Shown: one piece after another, positions 1-7,718 of the stretch
Position numbering within the stretch: position 1 is the first letter of the stretch
Layout: each line of letters starts with the position of its first letter
Assembly (NCBI GenBank): GCA_934432885.1
Contig: CAKRYY010000026.1
Span: 1 to 43,836 of the forward strand
From: an uncultured Lachnospiraceae bacterium
GTDB lineage: Bacteria; Bacillota; Clostridia; Lachnospirales; Lachnospiraceae
Direction of reading: 5' to 3'
DNA: 43,836 nt
Translations under genes and position numbers: made by a program
The notes under the pieces: model-generated
Told to the model about the DNA's origin: nothing
The model's database searches: none
What the model saw: only the letters and a program-made list of their open reading frames with translations

Positions 1-111
1 AAGCCCTGGCACGCTGCTGTATCAACAAAATCACCGGAATATGGACGTGAGGACTCACCCTCATCAGATACAGAGTTATAGATATCAGAAGGATACCACC
101 CGAAAAATAAC

Positions 112-141
112 GTTCGTTGTCCTTTTTAAAGGGCAGCGAAC
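112..141 (+). terminator. Hairpin, possible + strand terminator
   Basis: The arms GTTCG and CGAAC, TG and CA, CCTTT and AAAGG pair around a 2-base loop. The two remaining positions pair as U-G only when the + strand is transcribed, and would be C-A mismatches on the other strand. That asymmetry suggests a rightward transcript ending here. The sequence after it is AT-rich but is not a clean U tract. Confidence 0.4.
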
Positions 142-151
142 ATATATATAT

Positions 152-187
152 TATTACTTTACTATACTTTACTTTTACTTTACTTTG
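152..187. repeat. Imperfect TTTAC simple repeat
   Basis: About six tandem, slightly varied copies of a TTTAC/TTTTAC unit lie between the hairpin and the end of the heparinase-like gene. No regulatory role can be assigned. Such tracts are prone to slippage and may mark the junction of a rearrangement. Confidence 0.6.
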
Positions 188-202
188 TGGTGTTTCTGGT
201 GC

Positions 203-1240
203 TTAACGGTTCTGTAATATCGTATTATATATGTTATCTATGAGAAAATCAATATTTTTGTACCGTGCCGTGATACTTGTGAGGTCGACATGTGCATGGG
301 ATTGAAATTCGGTTCTATTTTTGAAGCTAAAGTATAGTTCATCTATTTTTACCACAGCGATATTGCCTTCCGGAAACAATTTTGATTCCATATTCCAACT
401 GTTTCCATAAAAAATGCGACCATCTCCAATAACCGGAAATGAACCATCACTATGTGCAAAAATGTTTAACGCCTTTCTGGTTTCTTCGATGGCAGAATGA
501 ATTTCTTTTATTCCTTCAATTTTATAATAATTACAAAAATCGCATATCTTTGTATATAAATCATTGTTATAACTAAAATACCGAAGACTGTGTTCATTGT
601 TTATATAATCACCATAATATGCACTTTTATATAAAAGTTGAAGATGCTCTATTGCACTTTTCCGCCACTCCTGTATTGGATAGGAATCCGGCATAAAGAC
701 ACTCAAATGAAACTGCGCCATTATTTGGAGTAACCCATGATTGTTATTTATAATCCACGCATTTCTATCCATTAACCACCCTGCATACTGATTAAATAAA
801 TCTTGAATTTTATCTTGACTCGAAATTCTCCCCAAAATGTCAATCGCTTTAATTATTAATACTACTTGTCCCAACACTGGCAAATCAAGTTCAATCCCAT
901 TATTTAAAGGATCATTTTTATCAATATATTCTATAAACATATGATACAATTCCAAAAATTTATCTTTATATGCTTCTTTGTTTGTCATTTTGTAAGCAGA
1001 CAACAGACTCGACATATAATCCATTGTAAACAAATATTCATTTTTTGTTCTTGCATCTTCTCCCGAAAATCTATTTAAAAATATATTTCCATTTACCATG
1101 TCCGGAGTCATGGAATAATTATTCCACAGATACAGACAGTTTTCCAAGCACTTATTAGCAATGTCCAGTGAGCTCATATTTTCCCAACGATCATAGTAGT
1201 ATGTCATTTTATTAAAGATAACTTCATTTTGATTATCCAT
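203..1240 (-). CDS. Heparinase II/III-like protein, C-terminus missing
   Basis: 345 residues. The middle has the helical-toroid signature of heparinase II/III and alginate-lyase-like proteins (an NNHGLLQ segment near residue 165). The C-terminal part begins the beta-sandwich domain: a DGSFPVIGDG segment, then SHAHVDLTS and a D-N-I-Y stretch matching the family's H-x-D-L...D-x-G-x-Y motif. The protein stops about 11 residues later, where relatives normally continue well over 100 residues, so it looks truncated. In polymer-synthesis loci such proteins are thought to cleave or epimerise uronate-containing chains. Start: an ATG at 1240 preceded by GGGAAAGGA; a longer frame reaching 1330 would overlap the upstream gene. 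It is the last gene of the operon. Function is uncertain and the product may be inactive. Confidence 0.6.
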   Translation of the reverse strand: MDNQNEVIFNKMTYYYDRWENMSSLDIANKCLENCLYLWNNYSMTPDMVNGNIFLNRFSGEDARTKNEYLFTMDYMSSLLSAYKMTNKEAYKDKFLELYHMFIEYIDKNDPLNNGIELDLPVLGQVVLIIKAIDILGRISSQDKIQDLFNQYAGWLMDRNAWIINNNHGLLQIMAQFHLSVFMPDSYPIQEWRKSAIEHLQLLYKSAYYGDYINNEHSLRYFSYNNDLYTKICDFCNYYKIEGIKEIHSAIEETRKALNIFAHSDGSFPVIGDGRIFYGNSWNMESKLFPEGNIAVVKIDELYFSFKNRTEFQSHAHVDLTSITARYKNIDFLIDNIYNTILQNR

Positions 1241-1280
1241 TTTTTCCTTTCCCAAGTCGTTTTTATCCTCGCTATTCAGA

Positions 1281-2087
1281 TTATGCTTTTCTGAAAACAA
1301 AAATCCCATACTCCTCATCCCGGAAAGCATAATCCGTGCATTTAACTTTGTCTGAATATTTTATGATAAAATCTATGACATTATAGTTTCCGGTTGAATA
1401 GTTAAATGAAATAATCAATTGTCCATTGTCATTCATAGCACTTACCGCTTTATCTATCAACCACATCTGGTAATTGATATACCCATGCACACCTATCATA
1501 ACGACAACATCTGCAGTAATATCCGGAAACTCCTTTTTGTTAAAGTCACACACTATTGTATGTTCAGTGAGTGGCTGATAATCAACCGGATAATATTGGA
1601 CGTTATCCGGCAATAAATATCGCATTGGTTCTGACCCTGCCCCTAAATCCAGAAGGGAATCAACATTTTCCCAATTTATCATTTCCGAAACAAGCATCGC
1701 TCTCTCATGTGCAACTCCCACCGGCTCACTTTTACGCCAATTAGATTCATCTCTCTTCCAATTATCAGATTTCTTATCTATTAATTTTATATGTTCAGGA
1801 TAGTGGTTGCACAATCGCTCATACCAGTCAAAATGAATTCCTTTGACAAACCCCATCTTTTTCAATTCATATTCTATTGAATACAATTTTCCATATGCTG
1901 TTATCACAATAAAAATATCATTTTTATCTTCGCGCAAAAGAACATCTGGTGATTTGATTTCTTTTCCCAAATAATATGTACCAATCTTAGATTTGTCATT
2001 ATCAACGATATACTCGTAGTTTTCTATCCTGTTTTTATCAATATGGGTATGCAAATATTGGCTTGCTCCAAATAAAATATATTTCAT
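1281..2087 (-). CDS. SAM-dependent methyltransferase with N-terminal Rossmann-like domain
   Basis: 268 residues. Residues 1-90 form a small Rossmann-like domain (YILFGAS start, a VDND turn, then a strand reading IFIVITAYG) of the type found at the front of surface-polysaccharide enzymes. A class I methyltransferase fold follows, with motif I SLLDLGAGSEP near residue 144-154 and a D-x-V-V-M-I strand (motif IV) near 195. Probable role: methylation of a sugar or of a phospho-linked group in the polymer; the acceptor is unknown. The start at 2087 is chosen because AAAGGAGAT lies directly upstream; an in-frame start further up would overlap the dehydrogenase gene. It lies 20 bases after that gene, inside the operon. 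Confidence 0.7.
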   Translation of the reverse strand: MKYILFGASQYLHTHIDKNRIENYEYIVDNDKSKIGTYYLGKEIKSPDVLLREDKNDIFIVITAYGKLYSIEYELKKMGFVKGIHFDWYERLCNHYPEHIKLIDKKSDNWKRDESNWRKSEPVGVAHERAMLVSEMINWENVDSLLDLGAGSEPMRYLLPDNVQYYPVDYQPLTEHTIVCDFNKKEFPDITADVVVMIGVHGYINYQMWLIDKAVSAMNDNGQLIISFNYSTGNYNVIDFIIKYSDKVKCTDYAFRDEEYGIFVFRKA

Positions 2088-2107
2088 ACCAGATGATCTC
2101 CTTTCCA

Positions 2108-3313
2108 CTATAGATGATACTTGCTTTCCTCGATACATTTCCTTGTATCAAGCACAATCTTATCCTTTAGCAATTCCTGATGATCGATAATCTCCTGATG
2201 TCCCGTCATTATCACAACCATATCATTGCTTTCAAGAAATGTACTCAGGTCAAAAACCTGATTCTCTACAATCTTATCTATAACAAACGGATCGTAACAC
2301 ATCAGCGGCATTGCAAGATGTTTCTTCATACATTCAAGGAGCTGCAGTGTAGGGCTTTCTCTGACATCATCCACATTTTCTTTATAAGTAATCCCATAAA
2401 GTCCGACACGGGATGCATCCGTAATATTATTTTCTTTCATAATATTATAGATTCTCTCTAGAACGAATTCCGGCATGGAATCATTGATTTTCCGAGCCGC
2501 AAGAATAATATTGGCAAGTCCCGGATAATCTCCTACCAGAAACCATGGGTCAACAGAAATACAATGTCCCCCTACACCCGGACCCGGATTCAATATATTT
2601 ACACGAGGATGTTTATTTGCAATTCTGATAATCTCATAGACATCCATATTGTCAGCTCTGCATATTTTGGCAAGTTCATTGGCAAAGGCAATATTGATAT
2701 CTCGAAAAGTATTTTCTACCACCTTCGACATTTCTGCAGAGCGGATGTCTGTCAATATAATATCTCCTTTGCAGAAACTTCCATAAATTGATTTTAAAAG
2801 CTCTCCGGTTTCAATATCATCAACTCCTATGGTTCTTGAATTGTGTTCAAGTTCATACACCATGGAACCAGGAATGATTCTCTCAGGCGCATGCGCTATA
2901 TGGACTTTCTTATTACCATCCTTCATAAGTGGTCTTATATATCTATTAATACTTCCCGGGGCAATTGTACTTTCAATAACAATTGTACTGTTATCCGGGC
3001 ATACTTCGAGAACGTTCTTAAAGGCAGATACAACATAAGTCATATCTACCTTTTTGCTTCCCTTGTCATATGGTGTGGGTACAGAGATAATATATACATC
3101 CGCCACCTGATATTCATTGGAAAACTTTATTCCATCACTTACCGCTCTGTTAAAGAGATTATCTAAACCATCCTCTTTAAAAGTAAGCTTTTTCTCATTA
3201 AGTAATTTAACTGTATCCTCTTTTATATCGCTTCCAACCACTTCATGCCCATTTGCTGCCAAAATCAAAGCGGTGGGTAATCCTATATATCCAAGCCCAA
3301 TCACATTAATCAT
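2108..3313 (-). CDS. wecC: UDP-N-acetylmannosamine dehydrogenase-type nucleotide-sugar dehydrogenase
   Basis: 401 residues, the normal length for the UDP-glucose/GDP-mannose dehydrogenase family. An N-terminal NAD-binding GLGYIGLP is followed by the STIAPGS and HAPERI segments, a conserved lysine in AEMSKVVENTFRD (about 197) and the catalytic cysteine in GPGVGGHCISVDPW (about 251). The PGPGVGGHCI-x-VDP form is typical of the WecC branch, which oxidises UDP-ManNAc to UDP-ManNAcA by two NAD+-dependent steps in the cytoplasm; UDP-glucose or UDP-GalNAc cannot be excluded as substrates. Start: the ATG at 3313 has GGAGG nine bases upstream, whereas the ATG at 3322 would abut that GGAGG. Its uronic acid would suit a lyase- or epimerase-like downstream partner. 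Confidence 0.85.
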   Translation of the reverse strand: MINVIGLGYIGLPTALILAANGHEVVGSDIKEDTVKLLNEKKLTFKEDGLDNLFNRAVSDGIKFSNEYQVADVYIISVPTPYDKGSKKVDMTYVVSAFKNVLEVCPDNSTIVIESTIAPGSINRYIRPLMKDGNKKVHIAHAPERIIPGSMVYELEHNSRTIGVDDIETGELLKSIYGSFCKGDIILTDIRSAEMSKVVENTFRDINIAFANELAKICRADNMDVYEIIRIANKHPRVNILNPGPGVGGHCISVDPWFLVGDYPGLANIILAARKINDSMPEFVLERIYNIMKENNITDASRVGLYGITYKENVDDVRESPTLQLLECMKKHLAMPLMCYDPFVIDKIVENQVFDLSTFLESNDMVVIMTGHQEIIDHQELLKDKIVLDTRKCIEESKYHL

Positions 3314-3328
3314 TATCGGCATCCTCCA

Positions 3329-4648
3329 TCATTCATTGCGGAATTTTTCCATTATTCCTGCGATTTTAATTGATTCCTCTTCCGTGAGATAATTACTGCG
3401 CTGTCCAAGTATAGAGCGGAGGAATTCGCTTATCTCATACCTGAGTCCATCGCCCAGAAATCTGCTGAAAAAACTTTCATCGGCAGATGCGTCTTCATAA
3501 TGCACTTCAAAACTGCTTGTTTTCCACCAGGGTGCTTTAACCTCAACAAATCCTCTTGTCCCGGAAATGATCATATTTCCTATTGATTTTACACCTATTC
3601 CAACCTTTGCTGTAGCAACAGCATTATCATAGTGGAAGTATGCTTTTGAATAAAAATCCATTCCATTCCCATCACGAAAACGTTCGAAATCAACCGATTT
3701 ATAATCTGTTCCCAGCAGCTTGATTATTCCTAAAAGTGGATAGCTTGCGAGTTCTGCAAAACTGCCTGCATATTTACCACTCCATTCCCTTGATGGTGGA
3801 TTAATAAGTTTTGTGAAACATGCCTCCACATCGTAAACCTGTCCAATAATCCCACTTTGCACCACACCAATCAACTGAATAAAGCCTGGGCAGTATGCCG
3901 TTTTTATTGCTTCCATAAGTACAAGTTCTTTTTGTTTTGCCTTCCCATAAGCCGTTCGGGCTTCTTCTTCCGTAAATGCAAGTGGTTTTTCGCACAAAAC
4001 GTGTTTTCCGGCATCCAAAGCTTTCATTATATATTCCATATGTGTTTCGTGTGGAGACGCAATATAAACAGCATCAATTTTTGAAAAAAATGAGTCTTCA
4101 TCATCTTCATAGAATTTAAGGCTAAACTTGCCGGCAAACTTCCCTGCACTTTCTCTATGCGGATTATACACTCCAACCGGTACGATACCGCTTACATATT
4201 TAATTTCTTGAACAAAACGTTCCGCAATTCTTCCTGAACCTATGATTCCAAGTCTGACCAGATTCATATTATTTGTCCTAAGCATTGTACTAGAAATATC
4301 TTTTGTTCTTTCAAGATACACTACTTCACAATATTTCCTCAGGTGATCAAACTCGCCAATCCAGTCTGAACCCACTGTCAGAATATCGATATTATACTTG
4401 ATAATGTCTTCAACTTTCTGACCAATATGATCCTCTACAATTATTTCATCCGCAAAGCCTGTTTTTCTGACGGATTCTATTCTTTCCGAAAGAGAATCAC
4501 ATACATTTAGCTTTCCACGTGATTTATCGTACTGTTCGGTTGTAACTCCAACGATTAGATAATCGCCAAGTGCCTTGGCTCTTTTCAGCAGATTATAATG
4601 TCCTCTGTGAAACAAATCAAAAGAGCCATACGTTATAACTTTCTTCAT
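3329..4648 (-). CDS. Fusion: glycerol-3-P cytidylyltransferase-like + Gfo/Idh/MocA oxidoreductase
   Basis: 439 residues in two clear halves. Residues 1-125 are a TagD-like cytidylyltransferase: YGSFDLFHRGH carries the H-x-G-H CTP-binding motif (residues 14-17), and DISSTMLR near 118 corresponds to the family's ISTT element. From about 131 the chain becomes a Gfo/Idh/MocA NAD(P)-dependent oxidoreductase, with GIIGSGRIAERF and CEKPLAF, whose lysine is catalytic in the family. By domain logic one protein could reduce a keto or aldehyde precursor and load the product onto CMP, giving a CDP-polyol. This parallels TarI/TarJ in wall teichoic acid synthesis but uses a different reductase fold. That pathway is inference. 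The neighbouring LicD and CDP-glycerol-transferase-like genes are natural users of a CDP-alcohol. RBS: AAAGGATGG. Confidence 0.8.
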   Translation of the reverse strand: MKKVITYGSFDLFHRGHYNLLKRAKALGDYLIVGVTTEQYDKSRGKLNVCDSLSERIESVRKTGFADEIIVEDHIGQKVEDIIKYNIDILTVGSDWIGEFDHLRKYCEVVYLERTKDISSTMLRTNNMNLVRLGIIGSGRIAERFVQEIKYVSGIVPVGVYNPHRESAGKFAGKFSLKFYEDDEDSFFSKIDAVYIASPHETHMEYIMKALDAGKHVLCEKPLAFTEEEARTAYGKAKQKELVLMEAIKTAYCPGFIQLIGVVQSGIIGQVYDVEACFTKLINPPSREWSGKYAGSFAELASYPLLGIIKLLGTDYKSVDFERFRDGNGMDFYSKAYFHYDNAVATAKVGIGVKSIGNMIISGTRGFVEVKAPWWKTSSFEVHYEDASADESFFSRFLGDGLRYEISEFLRSILGQRSNYLTEEESIKIAGIMEKFRNE

Positions 4649-4671
4649 TTAAAATCCATCCTTTGTGTTAA

Positions 4672-5502
4672 TTATTGCATGTCATTTGGAAATTTCAATG
4701 TACTGACATGATGCTGCTTACGGAATTCAGCAGGTGGCAATTCATGATAGTTTTTAAATTTAAATGTCAAATATTCATCATACTCTCTAATTCCAGCAAA
4801 TATTTCTCCTTCAAAACTTATAGGTACTGTCTCCTTATACCATCTATATAAATACCCATATTCTCTGTTCGGTGTCGGAAACATCAGTATTCTTACCCAT
4901 TGCGTGGGGATACGATTCCTGTATTTGATATAGCTATAATAATGTTTCAATATCCTTTTCAAGGGAACCTTAGATATTATATGATATACCGCTCTTTTTA
5001 AACTGTTTTTTTCACGCGTCTTTCCCGCCTCAGAGAACAGAAATTTTCGTATGAGAAAACAATGAAAATTCGTCAGCATTCTTCCAAACCTGCTTTCAGG
5101 CACATAATCCAGAGGAAAAATATCTATCCAGATTCCCTGTTCATAAGGCAACTTTTCTGTTCCACACACTATGTAACTGCTGTTCTTTCTTCTCAGTTTT
5201 CCATATCCCCAACGATACCCTTCTGTATACTCAGTATCCTGGAAATAAAATTTGTCTCTGTTTAAGTGCTTTTCACATGCCTTTTGGAATGCGATATAAT
5301 CTTCCCGTAACATGCCAATATCGGCATCATCATCCCATGGAATAAAGCCACCATGCCGCACTGCGCCAAGCATCGTTCCCGCTATAATCGTATAGTGTAT
5401 TCCTTCCAATTCGCATATTCTCCTTACTTCACAAAGAAGTTCAAGGAGAACGCTTTGCACTTTTTTAAGTTGCTCATCTGCTAATATAATGCGATTACTC
5501 AT
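4672..5502 (-). CDS. licD: LicD-family phosphotransferase
   Basis: 276 residues. The LicD signature is plain: AGTMLGAVRHGGFIPWDDD at residues 41-59 followed by ADIGM, then a GKLRR segment. LicD proteins transfer phosphocholine or other phospho-alcohols (glycerol-P, ribitol-P) from a CDP carrier onto glycans, at the cytoplasmic face of the membrane. The conserved DDDAD acidic cluster, expected to bind metal, is present. Start: the ATG at 5502 overlaps the upstream stop as ATGAGTAA, which implies translational coupling; a longer frame would run far into the preceding gene. The substrate is not readable from sequence. The adjacent cytidylyltransferase fusion is the likely source of its CDP-donor. 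Confidence 0.85.
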   Translation of the reverse strand: MSNRIILADEQLKKVQSVLLELLCEVRRICELEGIHYTIIAGTMLGAVRHGGFIPWDDDADIGMLREDYIAFQKACEKHLNRDKFYFQDTEYTEGYRWGYGKLRRKNSSYIVCGTEKLPYEQGIWIDIFPLDYVPESRFGRMLTNFHCFLIRKFLFSEAGKTREKNSLKRAVYHIISKVPLKRILKHYYSYIKYRNRIPTQWVRILMFPTPNREYGYLYRWYKETVPISFEGEIFAGIREYDEYLTFKFKNYHELPPAEFRKQHHVSTLKFPNDMQ

Positions 5503-6718
5503 AACGTTTGTATGTGATGACTCCTTCTGCCTGTTCTGCAATCGGTATATTATCTGTAAATCCAGAGCAGTATGCCATAGCAGGAGAAATAGCTTGCGTA
5601 AATCTCTGCAATTCTTGTTTTGTAAATGGTTTTGAGCAATCAAAAGCATTCTTTTCATCATAAGGAATCCGTTTCAATTTTACCAATCCGGCAGTCCCCG
5701 CGCACCGATAGACAAAACCATTAATATAGTAAGTTGTTGTACACTCGCATCTTTTGCAGTGCTCAATTATCTGTTCATCCGTTGATAACTTAGGATTTAA
5801 TAATCTTGCAAATTTTTTCCAACCGGCAACCAATTCCGGTGTGAACGATACTCCTGCAACATTGAGTTGAGAAAACAATTCATATTGTTTTCTCGACAGT
5901 TCTCCATATGGTGATATTCTAATATCCCAAAATAAAGGATTCTCTTTTAATGCCTTTATTGACTCAGCCGAAAAGGTCAATGTGCCATTTGTAATAATAT
6001 ATGCATGCGCAATTTTGCTCTGCGCTTTAGGCGAATTGATAAACTGAATGATTTTATGTAATTCTGGATGCAATAGTGGTTCGCCACCGAATATTTCAAA
6101 AATTTTAATATAATCCACAGCGTCCAAAATATGATCAATATCTTCAATAATAGCATCCATATTATAATTTTTTCTTTCCTCTTTTTTATAATATGGCATC
6201 AATGTAAAGCACTCTTTACAGTTTAGTGTACATTTGTTGTTTATTAAAACGCTCAAATAAGGATTGTATGCCGATTTTTCCGGAAACATAGACTCAAATA
6301 ATTGTAATTTAAAATATCTGAAACCTTCTGATGCATTTGCAACATTTCTGTAAATCCATTTCCAATCATATGCATCTTTAACATGGATATCATTACAATC
6401 AAATTCAATATTTTCGAGCAGAATAATATGGTCATTATTATATCCATAAGCATCCATAAGAAATGCTGTAAGTTCCTCATATCTTGCTTTTGTTGTTACA
6501 ATAACATAAGTATCAAAAAAATAAGACCAAGGAAAAATTGGTGTATTTATATATTTTTCATGCTGTAAAGCATAGTTCCGGTCAAAAAACATATCAACAT
6601 GAACGCCGTCATGTTCTAACATATGAAATGCTCTCAGGCTCGTAAATGTTATCTGCCCAATTGCGATGTGCTTTCCCCTTAACTCTATGCTTTTTATTTT
6701 GCCAGAATTGCTTATCAT
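5495..6718 (-). CDS. Radical SAM enzyme of polysaccharide clusters
   Basis: 407 residues. Residues 15-105 form a Rossmann-like domain (a short GKHIAIG strand, later YVIVTTK), resembling the front of the methyltransferase in the same operon. A radical SAM core follows, with C163-x3-C167-x2-C170 (NKCTLNCKEC) for a 4Fe-4S cluster and a FGGEPLLHPEL segment binding SAM. A later cysteine set, HCKRCECTTTYY, then a CAG and a final CSG, resembles an auxiliary-cluster (SPASM/twitch-like) region. The role is probably a radical modification of a sugar, nucleotide-sugar or polyol precursor; the substrate is unknown. Start: ATG at 6718 with AGGAGG at ideal spacing, overlapping the stop of the preceding gene. 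Being oxygen-sensitive, it fits an anaerobe. Confidence 0.8.
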   Translation of the reverse strand: MISNSGKIKSIELRGKHIAIGQITFTSLRAFHMLEHDGVHVDMFFDRNYALQHEKYINTPIFPWSYFFDTYVIVTTKARYEELTAFLMDAYGYNNDHIILLENIEFDCNDIHVKDAYDWKWIYRNVANASEGFRYFKLQLFESMFPEKSAYNPYLSVLINNKCTLNCKECFTLMPYYKKEERKNYNMDAIIEDIDHILDAVDYIKIFEIFGGEPLLHPELHKIIQFINSPKAQSKIAHAYIITNGTLTFSAESIKALKENPLFWDIRISPYGELSRKQYELFSQLNVAGVSFTPELVAGWKKFARLLNPKLSTDEQIIEHCKRCECTTTYYINGFVYRCAGTAGLVKLKRIPYDEKNAFDCSKPFTKQELQRFTQAISPAMAYCSGFTDNIPIAEQAEGVITYKRYE

Positions 6719-6728
6719 GCTTTTCCTC

Positions 6729-7718
6729 CTAATTGGCTATATTCATAGCGTTGTCCAACCATTCCTTTGAGTATTTAATATATTGACCCAATGCAACGCA
6801 CTTCCTATAATCTATCCTGTTATTCACATCAATCTCTCTTGAATGTTCAATTCTTCTATCCTCAAGTTTCAATTTCCTTAACAACGATTCCACTCTCTCT
6901 GTGCCTGATTTCATGATCGTGTTAAATTGCTTTTTGAAAATAATAGAAAAAGCAACTGCATGAAATGATGCGGCAAGCACATAAGATGAATATCTGATAA
7001 GAGATAAGAATTCCGATGGCCCTATATCGGCACGAATTATTTCGCCCTTGCTCGTATATAAGCAGCCATCACCTTTCAGCACAACAGTTTTCAAATTTGT
7101 CTTTTTGGCAACAGTTTCCGATGCCTCAAATAGTTTGTTGCCCAACTGGCGGTTATAAACCACGGCATATTCTTCCGAAATTAACCTTTCAGACATAATA
7201 TTATAGTAATCCGACTCATCAAGGAGAAACGTAGGATCACATGTATGTACAATTTCTCTTCCCGTCAAATGATTAAGATACTGCGCTAAAACATCCTCAC
7301 GTACTGATACAGCATCGAAATTTCCAAGATATTTCCTAAAAAGTTCATCACTTTCTTCTGAAAAATTTTTCATTGTCGCACTGGCAGAATATGTGATTTT
7401 CTTTTTCGCATGAATCCTTTCGTCTCCCCAATAAGCCGGGTCATAACCATAACCTTTATAGTATTCCCAGATTGTATCTGCACCATATATTGCAAGATCG
7501 TACTTTTCATCAACTTTTCCGAATGGTGTGAGATATTGATCCACAAAATTATCATATGGCTCATTTCTATTCGGATACATACTTGTATGGTGCTCAGGGA
7601 AATAATCAATCGCTCTGGCTTCTATTCCGTTTTTTCGCAGATATGTAAGCAGGGAATATGTAACCATTAATGCTCCATAATTCTGTGACCTGTGAAAGTT
7701 AATTGTTCCAACCTTCAT
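6729..7718 (-). CDS. Polysaccharide pyruvyl transferase family protein
   Basis: 329 residues, normal for the PF04230-type family. The N-terminal VGTINFHRSQNYGALM is the hallmark (N-x-G-A after a short strand). The C-terminal half carries SSYVLAASFHAVAFSIIF, matching the family's S-x-x-H-x-x-x-x-A motif. Members attach pyruvate as a ketal from phosphoenolpyruvate to a sugar in exopolysaccharide or wall polymers; a few act on other acceptors. Its start overlaps the upstream stop as ATGA, so translation is probably coupled. Confidence in the family is high; the acceptor is unknown. Confidence 0.82.
   Translation of the reverse strand: MKVGTINFHRSQNYGALMVTYSLLTYLRKNGIEARAIDYFPEHHTSMYPNRNEPYDNFVDQYLTPFGKVDEKYDLAIYGADTIWEYYKGYGYDPAYWGDERIHAKKKITYSASATMKNFSEESDELFRKYLGNFDAVSVREDVLAQYLNHLTGREIVHTCDPTFLLDESDYYNIMSERLISEEYAVVYNRQLGNKLFEASETVAKKTNLKTVVLKGDGCLYTSKGEIIRADIGPSEFLSLIRYSSYVLAASFHAVAFSIIFKKQFNTIMKSGTERVESLLRKLKLEDRRIEHSREIDVNNRIDYRKCVALGQYIKYSKEWLDNAMNIAN

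Larger units (their letters stand above)
1..202. other. Window edge with unidentified coding tail
   Basis: No gene can be recognised in these 200 bases. On the + strand two frames enter from the left edge and stop early, at about 50 and 81, so the 3' end of a rightward gene may lie here, but neither short peptide is recognisable. A hairpin follows at 112-141, then an AT-rich TTTAC-type simple repeat. The content differs from the surface-polymer operon that ends at 203 on the opposite strand. Confidence 0.4.

Noticed and set aside
3801..3995. Separate small gene within the cytidylyltransferase-oxidoreductase fusion
   Set aside because: Alternative frame of a well-supported gene, with no ribosome site.
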